DNA from: Pomphorhynchus laevis
Lineage: Eukaryota; Acanthocephala; Palaeacanthocephala; Echinorhynchida; Pomphorhynchidae
Length of the DNA: 64,000 nucleotides
Direction of reading: 5' to 3'
Assembly (NCBI GenBank): GCA_012934845.2
Contig: WNNJ02001895.1
Span: 21,745 to 85,744, forward strand
Shown here: positions 11,096 through 24,328 of the stretch, in pieces
Position numbering within the stretch: position 1 is the first letter of the stretch
How the letters are laid out: every line of letters begins with the position of its first letter
Position numbers and translations under genes: made by a program
Notes under the pieces: generated by a model
The model's database searches: none
Told to the model about the DNA's origin: nothing
What the model saw: only the letters and a program-made list of their open reading frames with translations

Positions 11096-13600
11096 CAGTA
11101 TACAACAGCCGATGAGCGGTGGCTCGTTTGGCTGGATCTCAATGTAAAAAAAGTACAATGTCAGTAAAACAAAAAAATCCAAATCAGGTTCGACTTCCTA
11201 TGAGAGCGATACACTGTTCAGCGCACGCCGAAATTCTCGGATGTTCCGGCATTCAATTGCAGATGACGGGAGTCTGTTCCAACTATTTATTACTCGATCT
11301 CTGATATCCTGATAGTGTCGATGGACTTTTCTACGATGTTTGAGCGTTAGTCGATGTCCACGTAATTTCTCGGAGTTGCGTAGGCAAAACATGAAGTTGA
11401 GGGGATGAGTGGGCGATAAAATTGCCCTCCATACCAGCATAAGATCAGCGTTCACCAAACTTTCACAAATTGTTGGAACACCTAGGATTTCTAACTTCTG
11501 GTCAAACGGCAGGTCTTTGACAGTGGGAACAAGACGGGTAGCCGACCGGAGAATTGATTCGTAAGCCACAATGTTCTTGCACAGATGTGGATACGCTGCG
11601 GGAGATGCGTATAGCATTCGAGATTCGATGAGGGCCTTGTATATTATTCTGAAGCTACATGCCTCTAGTGATCCAAAAGATCGTCTAATGATGCCAATAG
11701 TACGACGGCAATTGGCCGAAACTTTATTTACGTGAGCGCTCATATCGAGCGTATTAAGCGTAGATACCCCCAAATCATCGATTTTATCTGTAGAATCAAT
11801 CGACATGTTTCCAATTTTATAAGAGCAACGAATGTCTGGGGAGCCGATCCGCATATGTCTACATTTAGTCGCATTTATCATCAGCCCATTAGATATACAC
11901 CATTTATTTATGGAATCCAGGTCTTTTTGAAGAGCGCTAACATCGGAATTATCAATGATTCGCCTCCAAACCTTAATATCACCTGCGTAGGTAACACATT
12001 CCGACGTCAAGTTGTTTGTAATATCATTTACATATATATTAAAGAGAGTCGGACTAATGGCCGATCCCTGCGGGACGCCTGTCGTCATCATTGAGTAACC
12101 AGAAAGATAATGGCTTATGCGTACTGCAAACGAGAGGTTGCTAACGAATGATTGAATCCAGCGTAACAAAGAGCCCCGTACACCAATGTTAGATAATTTG
12201 TTTACTAGCAAATTGGAAATAACTCTATCGAATGCTTTCGATAAGTCTATAAATATCACATCTACTTTGGAACCACTTCTCATCGAATCCACCCAGCTTG
12301 CTCTCGCTTTTACAAGGTTCGTTATCGTTGAGCGATTTGGCCTAAATCCATGCTGACTGGGGCTGAGGCGATTGTTAGCTTCAACGAAAGCGCTAAGGTG
12401 ACGAAGAATCAATTTTTCTAATACCTTACAAGCTACAGATGTGAGACTGATGGGACGGTAGTTGGAAACCTGGGATTTATCCCCTTTCTTAAAAATTGGA
12501 TGTACAATAGCCTTTGTTCAATCAGATGGTAGATAACCTGTGTTTAGTGAACTTCTGAAAATAGAAGCTAAGGGAACGTATATTGCATGGGCCAATTCCT
12601 TTAAGAGTATTGGAGGTATATGGTCAGGACCTGACGCGGCGTTGCGGGGTAATTTAAGTAGCTCGTGCAGTACCTCTTCATCGCTAAATTCAATGTTAGA
12701 TATGACTACTCTAGGTAGAAGTAGAATTAGATATGACTACTCTAGGTAGTTTGGATTATACCATCGGGGATCGACACTCTATCTTCTTTGATAGCGAAAT
12801 AGTCCATAAAATGGGCAGCTACATCAGTTGGGGAGGTCAAGATTGACCCATTGTCGGCCACTAGGTATGAACAATCTGTCGAGTGTATAGAACGTGGAAG
12901 TATGCTTTTGAAAGCCACCCAAGGATTGTTATGAGTGGAGCGGCATATATTTGAGATGAAACTGCGTTTTTTCTGTTTTTTTTTTCAGAATAGAAACCGT
13001 ATTCCTGCAATGACGGTAGTGTTCAAAAGAAAGTTCCCGTTTTTTGTACGCATGGTAACATCTATCATGGTGTTTGATTAGAGCAAGCAATTCCGCATCT
13101 AACCATTTCGGATGTAGTTTTCGTGTACGATTCTGACGTATCGTAGCAAAATAGTCGAGAACACAATGTAATGTGGTCTTAAAGTGATCCCAAGCTTCTT
13201 GAATGCCTGCTTTCAATGGGTCGGGCCAATACATACAGGAAATTATACTGCGCACGACATCATAGTCGATCTTAAAAGGATTCGACGTTTTAACCGTTTC
13301 GACATATGGTCCGAGTGCGTTAAATTCTATTGAGATGGTAGAGTGATCGCTTGATCCTAGCAGAGGTCCGTATTTGACGTTTTTTTATCAGATACGTTTC
13401 ACTCGAAAAGCAGATGTCAAGAATTGAGGAGTTATTACCCCTATGACGAGTATCCCTGTGAACATGTTGGACTAAATGTAGATCATTTATCGTGTTTAAA
13501 AGCAGTAGTGATTCGGGATCACATCCAGGAAGAGGAACGTAATCTATCCAATCAATTTGCGGCAATTATTATTAATAATAATATCTAGCTCACGAGGATT
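11096..13600 (-). mobile_element. LINE family D, 5'-truncated, decayed
   Basis: Minus-strand CR1/jockey-like LINE related to family C (shared LRGHxxTLxHRR block) but clearly different. It runs from the end of the endonuclease (LPQIDWIDYVPLPGCD, about 13520-13565) through a linker to the RT and C-terminus. A GAGC..GCTC hairpin lies near the 3' end (11114-11125). A 31-bp step duplication (TAGATATGACTACTC, near 12698 and 12728) is a later local change. Confidence 0.8.
11198..12412 (-). pseudogene. LINE D reverse transcriptase, C-terminal 404 residues
   Basis: Open frame covering RT blocks HGFRPNRSTITNLV, FIDLSKAFDRVI, TTGVPQGSAISPTLF and the active-site box, which reads YAGD instead of YADD, so the second catalytic Asp pair is damaged. 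It ends NSWNRLPSSAIECRNIREF, the usual C-terminal block of CR1/jockey-like ORF2. The upstream part (12929-13565) is in other frames, so the ORF is not intact. Confidence 0.8.
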
Positions 13601-13789
13601 ATTGGAAGGTTTTATGAAGGATTTGGGACACATCATACTGATTTTTATTGTTACATGATTTAAACAAATAACTGGTGTAAATTCACATAATTTCTTTTTT
13701 ATACAAACGAACGTATTTTCATGCGCTTCGCTAAAAGTGAGGTTATACCAAAATATCGATGATTTATTATTGCTTTTAATAATAGAGAT

Positions 13790-13960
13790 TATTAAAAGGT
13801 AAGAGATTTGTTGCCTAACTTCTCTACAGATATGGGGGTACTATCCCCATTCCTAAACTAAACAATTTAGCTATTATTTCGGTCTATAAGCCAATTGAGA
13901 GACATAAATTATTTAATGATTTTTTGAGAGACTTTGTAAGGAGTTAAAGTAACAGAGTCT
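13790..13960 (+). mobile_element. Possible LINE endonuclease scrap
   Basis: A short plus-strand stretch reads LAIISVYKPI followed by FNDFLRDF, resembling the endonuclease block around the conserved VYRP motif of CR1/jockey LINEs. Flanks at 13600-13790 and 13960-14034 hold nothing I can identify. Weak call. Confidence 0.35.
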
Positions 13961-14034
13961 TATTTAATACTCGTACAGAGCGTTTGTTCGAGACAAGTAT
14001 AAAGATCTTTTTCATTAATTCTGAGATCATGCAT

Positions 14035-14630
14035 GAATAATAATAATACAAATTTATTTAATGTGGCAAATGCGTACAAGCTGTACGCTTACAAGTCCAC
14101 AAACAAAAATGAGAAAGTCAAGCAGTTAAATTGTTCAGATGTAATCGGATTTGTCGTTTGAAGCACTGCAGGGAAGTTGATTGGCGTATATGAATGGGCA
14201 GATGATTCCACGATAGAGGAGCAGCCACCAGGAAGGAGCGGAGTCCAAAGGAGGTAGAGTAGTTTGGGACATGTAAAAGAAGGGAATTACAGGAACGCAA
14301 GGAACAGTAAACAGGACGGGAATTATCAAGAAAAGGAAGGTTGAGAAATGAAGGGGTATGAAAAGTTACAAGGCGGAAAGCAACGATAAGAAGACGAATT
14401 TGAACACGACAATAAATTGTAGGCAAATCGAGAGAAGCAAGATGGTAGGATGTGTGATCAAAACGACGAAGACGGAGGAGAATTCGGACAGCTGCGTTGA
14501 CGATGCGTTGTAGGGGAAGAAGAGTGGATTTAGGTGAGTTGGAAAATAGACTAAGACAATAATCGAGTCTAGAAAAAAGGAGAGATGATATGAGAGTCGT
14601 ACAAGAAGGGAAATCGATTAATTGACAACA
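14035..14630 (-). mobile_element. LINE family A 3' fragment A3
   Basis: 5'-truncated minus-strand copy holding the last 190 or so residues of ORF2 and the whole 3' end, nearly identical to A1 base by base. The 3' hairpin (14072-14088) matches that of A1. The break with the flanking DNA lies at the GAAATCGATT sequence (about 14618-14630). Its similarity to A1 makes it a recent insertion. Confidence 0.9.
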
Positions 14631-14689
14631 AATTGAGCCGAGGCTCTTTACAAGTTGCTTCACAAAATAAAAAGAATAAAAAGAATAAG

Positions 14690-17600
14690 AGTCGTTTTGT
14701 CCCTCCCTCATCAGATAAACTACTGAAAATCCCACCGTTGTCTTGAGAAGGAAGGGTCATCAACCAGTAGGGCGCAAAAACTTGAAGCAGTAGACGACAA
14801 AACGGTCGCACTCTGAAGCGAATTCCAAGATCGTACGAGTCGTTTGACAAAGCAGGAAACTGCATGCATGTACCTTTGTGTTTTCAGCATCAGGGGGTGT
14901 CCGCGAAGAGAAGGTTGACCTCTCAGTTGCAGTAATGATATGATAGATTAATGTTGACCTCTCAGTTGCAGTAATGATATGATAATAATATGATAGATTT
15001 TTCGGCAAAATCTAGCCCATCTGAGCACTTTACAATTAAAACCAATCCAGGCAACCCTTAAAATATCAAATTTTCCTAACCTTCTAGAGGTGGAGGACAT
15101 GTGTGAATTAAAATAAAAGTACAATCTGCTTTCTGTACGATCTGTCAAATCTAAAGCGGGACAAAATCTATTAATTGCATTCTGCACCGTGGATATTGAC
15201 CACGCACTCATACTAACAAAATCGGCATCCAAACCCTTCTTGGGGTACAACTTAAAGTTTACATTGAAAAAAAACAGGACAACTGGACATACCCCACTGC
15301 AATGTCTGCTACTTGTGGGGGCACTGGGGGTCGACCTGTTCATCGACGAGAGTATGTGGAGTTAGCGGTAGTGACTCCTGCAATTTCCTACTTAAGGGTG
15401 AGAAATGTACGCTCCCCCAGTATGCCGTAAATGCACCGGGGATTATCCTTTCTGGTCCAGATGTTGTAAACATTTCAAGGCTTACAAAAGGACTTTTTCG
15501 GGTCATTCGAACAATACCAAATCCGCTACTGACTTCTCTACTGATACTGCTTCTTCTGACAGAATGTCCAATAAAGATGTACTTCAACTTATAGATTCGA
15601 ACAAAAAATTTATATTGGCCCAGATGGAGAAGATGATCGCTCCTTTGGTATCTGACTTTTTGGGAACTTCCAATACGAAGGCGTTGCCATAACTTGCCTT
15701 ACCTCACTCAAAGAAACGAGCGGCTTCTGCTCGAACAGTTCCCCCTCTAAAGTTGGAAAGCTACACAAGCAGAAGGTCGCCTCAATCCCGGGAAATGAAG
15801 ATATTGCCTAGGGGGTTCCGACCCTGGATAAGGCTAGTGATGGGAAGGGCAACCTTCGTACACCTAGCCATGTCTAGGTTGACTTCCCCCGTCCAACTTA
15901 CCTGACACAATGGTGAGGTAAACCTGAGCCTTTTTCACTGAATATCCTTCAGTGGAATTCGGGAGGTGCTTCTGCCCTTAGACTTTTATCTGGTAGAGAC
16001 GCAGATGTTATAGTCCTTCAGGAGACGCGGTCTATCCGTCTACCCAGGACATTACTCGATTTATCCCAAAGCATATTTGTTCCCACTATACTCCGTACAT
16101 AACCTCACCTCACTCCTCTTCATCTCAAGGACTCTTGACCTTAGTTAAGTGCTCATTAAGATCCTCCCTCTTGCAAAATTACTCTTGTCCAGCCCTGTCT
16201 TTTTGGTAGTTTCACTCGTTAAGGACGGTAAACGCCTCAGTCTAGCCAATGTCTACATCCGGCAAGGAATATTCACAAGAACCGTGACCTCCTGGACAGT
16301 ATTATTGATAACGGCTATGACATAGTACTAGGTGATTTCAACAACAGAACTGGTCGTTGTATTAATGCAGCACTCCACAGAGCCAGAAACGGTTATCTTA
16401 TTCACAAACCACCGTCCCCCACCTTCATTGCACATCAACGAATTCACTCCTCGACTTATATCTGCTCCATGAGAGGTGGCTGTTAAAACCTTTTTGTACG
16501 GAGCAGTCGCGACAACATCTGTCCACCTCTCATGATCTAATTCGCTGGCGGATAGAAGAGGATACGCTGCTTCGTAGAAGATTCCACTTTGACCCGATCA
16601 GAGTGGCTTTCTTCCAGGCAGCTATCCAACGCTTCCCCCGAATTGGGAATGAGAGTTTAACCGAATTTGATTTCTACCTCTCTTCGCAAGCTACCGCGTT
16701 GCTTTCGACAACTTATAAAGGTCGCATTTTCAGTCCCACTCCGACAAAACTCAAGGTCCTAGCTAAACTGCTGAACCTCCCTAATCTCTCTGTTTCCGCC
16801 AGAGAGACCCTTTCGAATGAATACTGGCGCACCAGATATTGGTTCCAGCTGAGTAGGGATAGGGCGAGTATTGCTCGTCTTAACCATTCTCAGTCTTCCT
16901 TTTGGAAGATATTCAAGAAGGAGAAGTTTGTTTGTTGGAAGGATAGGGCTTTGTTTGGATCGGTAGTATAGGCCTTGGAAAAGTTTTGGAGGAGTCACTA
17001 GTCCAGCACAACTATAAAGCCACGCAATCACCTCAACCAATCCCGCCTTGGGGTGACTTCAGGAATAGGGATTTATCTGTCACAGATATTCCTAACGCCT
17101 GGGGGCCTCTTCCGGGCACCTCCAAATCTGTCGCTTCACTTACTTCTCGTGTCTGTCAGCTTTTGAAAGCTGATCAATGAAGGGAAGTGGCTGTCACAAT
17201 GCTATTAGCCACTCATCCGATGTATCCGACATCAATATTAGTAGAAGGATTTTTTACATAAAAAGTATCCAGTCTCTTGTCCTAAAGACCTGCGGCCCAT
17301 TTCGATTCAAAATCCCCTCATCTCGATATACGAAAGAGCGCTTGCGCGTAGAATCCGCGATCATCTGAGTAGGCGATATTTAATGCCACCTGGTTTCCAT
17401 GGGTTTGTCAAAGGTCGCTCGGTCATTCAGCAGTTGGTGAAGTACATCGGTTTTGTCAGGAGAACAGTCATCAACTCGTTGTGGCTGTTTTCCTTGATTT
17501 TTCCGCTGCATTTGACCGCATCTCCATTCCCTTTGTTATCTCTTCTCTCAGGTCCCTCGGGTTGCCTGCGAGAATTGTTAACAGGGTGGAGATACTGCTG

Positions 17601-18480
17601 TACACCAAGCGATTTTATTATGACGACGACCCTGATGCGCGTCAGTTCTACCCTATTACGGGTGTACCTGAAGGCTCTTTTCTCTCCTGTCTTATATCTT
17701 GCTGCCTCCATCAGTCTATTCAAAATATTTAACGTGATCAACGTCTAGTGGTGTACGCTGATAACACCACAGCCCTCTTCACTGGACGCAAGTGCAAAGA
17801 CGTAGTCTCTGACATCAGCGCTTCTTTTTAAGATTTAAAGACCAGTTGTCCAAGTCCAACTTTGTTTTAAACTCCGCTAAATCGCAGGTGGTCGTCTTTC
17901 ATAGCACCCTTGGTACGAAGCAAAAACTTAAGAGATTAGCACTCTCTGCGCCCTCCATCATTTTTGCCTCTGAACCACTCCCCACCTTCACAAGTCGAGT
18001 AAAATATCTGAGGTTCACCGTTTTGGTGAACTGGTCGCGAAAGCTGACCTGGATAGACTCAAACGTATCCTGAAGAGAGCTAGGTGGGCTCTGAAACGGG
18101 CCCAGTATATGTCGTTGAAAGGGAAAACCCAGGTGCGCCTTCGGGGGCACTTGGGCTATCTCGGAATTAGTCTTCTTTTCAAGAGGACGTCCCCCAGAGC
18201 AAAGGCTAAGGTTTCCTTAGCTCCTCGTCTCGCGTTTACCCAGCATAGTCCGCGCCGATTGGACTCTGTCGGGGGGGGGTGTAAGACCCCGGGTGGTTCA
18301 ATCGGAAGGCGGCGTGTTGGATTGGTTGGGGGCTCAGATCCCTATGGATTTGAGGCCGTAAATGGAATAGAAGACTATTGCAGACTGAAGATAAAGTAGA
18401 AAAGTGAACTTATTTTCTGTTTGACTGAACTCATACTTATCCCATTTATATTTTTATTAATAAAATCTTTTTATTATTAT
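14690..18480 (+). mobile_element. LINE family E (zinc-knuckle ORF1, EN, RT), badly decayed
   Basis: A degraded plus-strand LINE of another clade. ORF1 remnants include a Cys/His-rich segment (WGHWGSTC, then VCRKC and CC) at about 15300-15480, like the CCHC knuckles of I/R1/L1-type ORF1 proteins. Endonuclease pieces are VIVLQETRS (about 15995-16025) and VLGDFNNRTG (about 16325-16360). RT pieces are GFVKGRSVIQQL (about 17400), FLDFSAAFDRIS (about 17490), GVPEGSFLS (about 17660) and YADNTTALF (about 17755). Stops and frame changes are numerous. It ends in A/T-rich sequence near 18470. The start is uncertain. A 32-bp direct repeat occurs at 14913-14944 and 14953-14984. Confidence 0.7.
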
Positions 18481-18839
18481 TTTGCCTACACACTATAGTG
18501 CGTGATTATGCTGTGTATAAATTTTTTATTCATCTGATGCTATTTTCAAGAAGTTCTGAACTGTTTAATTTTGAACGTTCAATTTGCTAATGCTTAATAA
18601 ACTCCGATATAAAACGTACTATTATCCGATTCAGGAAAAATCGTTTTGCTAAAATGTTAAATTTCAGACGCCTGTAATATTCATAACATGATTAAGAGCG
18701 ATATTTCACTGATTTTTACATCATTTTTCGTCATTTTTGAGAAAATCGTTTTCAACTCGATTATTTACTTCACGATTTTACAATAAATTCCCGCAACCAC
18801 TTAGATTACTCCATTGTGAATTCTAGATTGTGAGATGTG
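18481..18839. other. No gene seen
   Basis: AT-rich sequence between LINE remnants; no ORF, repeat or RNA gene that I can support. Confidence 0.5.
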
Positions 18840-19080
18840 CACACTTCGTTGAATCAATAGAGAGAAAATTTGTCTTGGACCATCTCAATAAGGTGCTTAT
18901 ATCCGACTGCAAAACACTAACATAATCCGTACTAACAATATCATGTCAAATCTTTACATCCTCCGCAAAAATAACAATGTGAGATTGAATAGCTTCAGGA
19001 ATATCATTGATAAAGAGCACAAATAGAAACGGTAAGATTACTGCATCCTAGGGGTACACCAGCTAATATATTACGAGGTT
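18840..19080 (-). mobile_element. LINE RT scrap (family C/D type)
   Basis: On the minus strand this reads LFVLFINDIPEAIQSH followed by an altered YADD box (FAEDVKI) and VLQSDISTL. It is the RT stretch between GVPQG and the active site in C/D-type LINEs. Short and out of frame in places. Confidence 0.55.
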
Positions 19081-19164
19081 TGAAAATGTCCAACCCCACC
19101 CGTAACCTAAACGACTCATACGATAAACAAGCAGTAAACGAAGAGAACAATATTTCATCTGTAC

Positions 19165-20800
19165 AAAGGCTTCTATAACAGCGATGTTGTCGAGTGCCCC
19201 GCCAAGGATATGTGCAGGTGCAGTGGAGATAAACTTGTAGTTGTAGTTGGGTAGAATGTTGATGAACCAGTTAGAATAGGTGAAGGAGGGGCAGTCAAAG
19301 CGGATGCTGAAGTCATCAAGAACGAGTGAAGGGATGGTGGGCAAAGAGCAGTAGGACAGAAGGTCAGCGAGTTCGGTAAAAATAAGGAGGTAGGAGCTGA
19401 TAAACCAAGACAGTATACAATGGTGAGATCCAAAATGATCGGGCAAGAAGAATTACAAGTGAGCAATTCAAAAGAGCAAGGACTGAAAGGGGGAGTGATT
19501 TTGCGAAGAGACGCGTTTTGGCGGGCGAATGCGATAATGCTGCAATGATTAGAGAATTTAGACGGAGATGAGCTTAGGGGACAGGCAGATTCAACGAGTA
19601 AGTAACAGGCAAAGAGCAAACGGCGAATTGAGGGGTCGTCGGAATCAGAGTGCCATGATTCGGTAAGGCAGAATAAATCGATTGCTTAGTGAAGAAGTTG
19701 AGGATGATATCGGATTTATAGAGAATATATCTATTGTTAAGAAGGCCGAGGCGGAAGCCGTGTGCGGTGGTAATCAATGCTAGCGGAGAATATACAGAGG
19801 GGAGATAGAGTGCCATCGAATTTTGGGGCGGGTGTAGACAACTTGAAAATTTCCGTCGATGTTTCGGATGGAGATGTTTCGCCGTTTTCCTCGCGACGCC
19901 GATTTTCGATGCGGTCAAAAGAGAGTGAGGATTTCGGAAGGGGTGCAATCGGGGAAAAAGCGAGTGGCTGAAGAGGAGATTAGTTTAAGTCGTTGGGAGA
20001 GGACATTTGACGCGTGAGAGCGAAAATGACGCTTGAGTAAAGATGCTTGAGTACATTTGACGTTGAGTAAATTTTTTCAAGAGATTGGCTGAGGATTAGA
20101 TTAAGAATATTTGTATAGGCGGATGAATGTGGCAGGAGAGGTGTCACTGAAAAAGAATAAGTTACTTGCAGAAACAAGAGATGAGAGGATGGATCTGAAG
20201 GCGGTAACATCGTAGTTGAAACGTGCTCGTTGAGATAACTAGGTGGGATGAGTGATATTGGTGAATATGACGCAACGATCGCGAGGAGGAGAGCGTTTTC
20301 GTGAAGGAGGACGAGTGACGTGAGTGGGCGTGGTAATTATAGGATAGCTTGTACTTGAGGATATGAAGGGTATATTATATGATACGTGAGTAGGTTTGAC
20401 AGCGGGAGGCAAAGAGGATTCGGATAATATAAATGGTGGCGAGGGATGTGAGGAAAGGTTTTGAATGGAAGGATCGTGGAGGTTGGTGGAGGTGATTTTT
20501 GATTGATGGATGTAAGTTATTAAGAAACGAGACCAGATGGACGTGATGGGGTGTCGAGGGAGTGAAGATGACATTGATCGGAAGTGAATATGGTGACATG
20601 CTTAGTGGGTGGAGAACCTACATCGGAAACGACGGGGGTAGTTTATGTGGATTTGTTGGTGGTTAATATGTGCTGAGGGGAGAGGTTGCGGATTAGTTTG
20701 TTGGCACAAAATCCACAGAGGAAGTCTTTTCCATACTTACTGTTGCCGCAAGCGATTGTGGCACAGACTTATCCTGTAGAGAAGGCTGCGAGCATTGGTA
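19165..20800 (-). mobile_element. LINE family B fragment B4 (ORF1 and endonuclease), decayed
   Basis: Minus-strand remnant of family B carrying ORF1 (about 19800-20600) and the start of ORF2 with endonuclease sequence (about 19170-19830). The RT and 3' end are absent. Family B is a sister of A: its ORF2 begins MALHLSYVSSP and has LLNTRSILNKSD in place of LFNTRSILHKAD. Several frame changes are present. Confidence 0.8.
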
Positions 20801-20959
20801 TACTAAAGAATACACATAGTAACACAATTCGAAGATTAATGTGGAATGCTTTTATTTTCACAACATTCATTACTATCATTCGATTTACCAAGAGCGAACC
20901 ATAACGGTGAATAACATTTAACAATGTTAATCAAGTAATCATTATAATCGGGTCTTTAA

Positions 20960-21720
20960 ATTATGGAAGGCAAAGTAGCCACGAAAAGGAATGTGAGCTA
21001 ATCTATCTAAAGAGAGATACAATTCAATCGCGTTTTTCGTTGCACAACTTGAAAATTTCGAATCGTCAAGTTTGTTTCACCCACATCCTATCGTGATTTT
21101 AATTCTTGTCTGGCTTCGTTAAAACGTTTACGTTATTTGACATAAAGATCTCTTAATAGTAGAGTAGAAAAATCTTTAAGGCGATCGAATAATTTAGAAT
21201 CAAACAGACATCATCCTCATTTGTAAAATTAATATTTAGCAGTCTAGGACTTATCTTAACAATACGAAATAATGCTACTATTTTAATTCTAGAAATAATT
21301 TCCTCCAGTGTGTCCGTTAAAACGGTTGATAAAATACTACGCATCCTAGACAAATCATCATATAATCGATGCTGAATATTAACATAATCAAACTCTGGTA
21401 CTTTCGTGAAAATAATATCACGAGAAGAGTTGTGATGCCCATGTATATGTGAAAAAGTATAATTGTGCTTCGTAGCTGAACTTACTTCTACATTATTCGT
21501 TGATTGAAGTGATGAACTTGAGAGTTTCTTGCTTACATCACCATTGCAACACGATTAGGATTGCATAGATTCGATATCAATGGAAGATAGACATTGCTGC
21601 TGTTCTTGTATTTTATCGTTCAACTGTCATTGTCCTGCTTTTTATCATTCTACTGCACATTAGTGGATATCGAAGTTTTCCCGTGTTCCTGCAATGTTTG
21701 CTATTTTAGTAGAAGTATTT
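20960..21720 (-). mobile_element. LINE ORF1 C-terminal remnant, C/D-like
   Basis: Minus-strand reading gives ISPRLLNINFTNEDDV and later NEARQEL and GETNLTIRNFQVV. The order (small RNA-binding fold, then a basic tail ending in IRxFxVV) matches ORF1 C-termini of CR1/jockey LINEs. It differs from families A and B. The part beyond 21353 is weaker. Confidence 0.5.
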
Positions 21721-21744
21721 GCCACTGTAATAGGAGTAAACCAA

Positions 21745-22510
21745 ACATATAATGTGGATCCTCCCCCGTAAACCAAACATATATCCTCCCACTATATCTT
21801 TTGCCTCATCGATCATCCCATAGTACGCACAATCTCACTTCCTTAGGCTCCCATTTCGATGATCACTTTTCACTTAAACCCTTCGTCCGTGACAAGGTCC
21901 GCTCGTCTAACTTAATTCTCCGTGACATCCGCCGTAGCCGCCCACTTATCGACTTCCGTTCTCGTGTGTCTCTTCTTTCATCGTTTCTTTTTTCTAAAAT
22001 CGATTACTGCCTTAGCCTTTTCGCCAATTTTCCAAAATCCATCATCCTACCCCTACAACGCATAATCAACTCAGCCGTTCGAGTGCTCTTTCGTCTCCGT
22101 CGCTTCGACCACACATCCACATATCTTGCCCAACTCTCCAGGCCCACCATCCACATCCGCATCAAACTCCGCCTTCTCGTAACTTTTCGTCTCATCGCTG
22201 TTGGCTCCACATCGTTCATAAACCTTCCTTTCTTAGACGACACTCGCCCTACCTCGCTATCGCTGCGTTCCCGTCATACCCTCTTACTCCATGTTCCCAA
22301 TTACTCCAACAACAATGGTCTCCGATCCTTCCTCGTCGCCGCCTCACTCGCTTGGAATCAACTCCCTCTCGACGTCTGCCGCGCTCCCTTCGTTATCACA
22401 ATCAAACACCTCCTCGGTTCACACCTTCTCGACACATGATTTACATTTTTGTTGTGGTCATGTAAGAGTGCGCTGGCACGCATTTGCTACGTTAAAATAA
22501 ATCTAAGAGG
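21745..22510 (+). mobile_element. LINE family B 3' fragment B1
   Basis: 5'-truncated plus-strand copy from just after the RT active site to the 3' end. The frame 21801-22439 carries the ORF2 C-terminus (RIKLRLLVTFRLIAVGS, FVITIKHLLGSHLLDT). The 3' end has the hairpin GTGC/GCAC (22468-22479), ATTTGC and AAATAAATC. Confidence 0.85.
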
Positions 22511-22524
22511 TCAACAAATCGGGA

Positions 22525-24310
22525 GAGGTCAAGATTTCTCCAAGAGCGACGTAGTATTGTAGGTGTGTGAGAGGGGTGTGGTTGTGAGTGAGATCAAGTG
22601 TGACGAGAACGTGATAGGATAGATCAGGATCGAAAATGGACAGTGAGGTGTAGGCAGCAAAATGATGGGGGATAACGATGATGTCGAGTGCCCCACCAAG
22701 GATATGTATGGGGTCAGTGGAGATGGGTTTGTAGTTTTAGTTGGATAGAATGTTGATGAACCGGATGGATTCGGTGGAAGAGGGGCGGTCGAGGCGGATG
22801 TTGAAGTCGCCAAGAACGATTGAAGGGATTGAGAACAAAGAACAGTGAGACAGAAGGTCGGCAAGTTCGGTAAAAAAAATAAGGAGAAAAAGAACCTGGG
22901 CAGAATACAATAGCGATATCCAGGGTGATCGGGCTAGAAGAACGACAAGTGAGCAGTTCAAAATAGCAAGGACTGAAATAGGAAGCGATTTTGTGAAGAG
23001 ACGCGGGCTGGCGGTCGAATGCGACAATGTCGCAATGATTAGAGAATTTAATAGATGAGCTAAGGGGACTGGCGGATTCGACTAGTGAGCAACCGGCAGT
23101 GAGCAAACGGCGGATAAAGAGGTCGTCAGAATCGGAGTGCCAGAATTCGGTGATACAGAAGAGATCGATGGATTGCTTGGTGAATAGGTTGAGGATGATA
23201 TCGGATTTATTGAGAATAGATCTCGTGTTGAGGAGGTCGAGGCGGAAACCGTGTGTGGTGGTGATAGGAGCTAGTGGAGAAGACACATAGGAGAGATGGA
23301 GCGCCATCGAATTTTTGTGCGGGTGTGTACAACTTGAAAATTTCCTTCGATGTTTCGGATGGATAGAGATGTTGTGTCGTTTTCCTCGCGACGGCGTTTT
23401 TCGATGCGGTCAGATGAGAGTTGAGCGATTTCGGAGGGGGTGCGATCGGGGAAAATGCGAGTGGCTGAGGAGGAGATTAGTTTGAATCGTTGGGAGAGGA
23501 CAGAAGACGCGTGAGAGCAATGCTTGAAAACAACTTTTAGGAGAGGGGGCTGGGAAGGATTAGATTGAGAAGATTTATTTAGGCGGATGAATGCGACAGG
23601 AGAGATGTTGTTGAAAAAGGAAGGGTTATCCGCAGTAAGAAGAGACGAGAGGATGGATCTGAATGAGGAAACATCGTGGTCGAGACGTGCTTGTGGAGAT
23701 AAAGAGGTGGAGGGAGTGATATTAGTGACGATGACGCAACGATCGCGAGAAGGAAAGCGTTTTCGTAAAGGAGGACGAGTAACGTGAGTTGGTGTGATCA
23801 CGATAGGAGAGCTGGGAGTTGAGGATATCAAGGGAGTAGGCTTAACAGTGGAAGACAAAGAGGATTTGGATAATATAGAGTGTGGTGGGCGATGTGATGA
23901 AGGGTTATGAGTTGAAGGATTGTGGAGGTTGGTGGAGGTGATTTTGATTAAGGGATGTAGGTTATTGAGAAACGAGACAGAAGGGAAGATACGGGGGTGT
24001 CGGGAAATGAATATATAGGATTAGAAGTGCATTTGGTGACATGATCAGTAGGTTGACAAAGAATATCAGAAACGACTGGGGTGGTTTGAGTGGACACGTT
24101 AAAGGTTGATATGTTTTTATGGGATAGGTCGCGTATGAGTTTGTTGACACAAAATCAGCATAGGAAATCGTCTTTAGACTTACTGTTGTCGCATGCGATT
24201 GTAGTCCAGACACTGCAGTCGTGTGTCGAGCACTGTACTTGTAGTTGAGCATAGTTGGTGTCGGTCTTAGCTGTCCTCTTACGTCCTCCCATCAACGTCT
24301 TTGTGTGTTA
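22525..24310 (-). mobile_element. LINE family B fragment B2 (5' half)
   Basis: Minus-strand copy holding the 5' half of family B. ORF1 ends at 23271 and ORF2 starts at 23307, a 37-nt overlap identical to that in A1. The ORF1 N-terminal zinc-finger region (CSTHDCSVW) lies near 24180-24220. The copy stops within the endonuclease-RT linker at 22525, so the 3' half is missing. Its 5' end abuts the 16-bp minisatellite. Confidence 0.85.
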
Positions 24311-24328
24311 AAACTGTTAAATTTGCTG

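Noticed and set aside
22290-24310. B1 and B2 as two halves of a single twin-primed LINE
   Set aside because: The sense 3' part lies on the wrong side of the inverted 5' part, with the LINE tail between them; B2 with B3 fits the geometry better.
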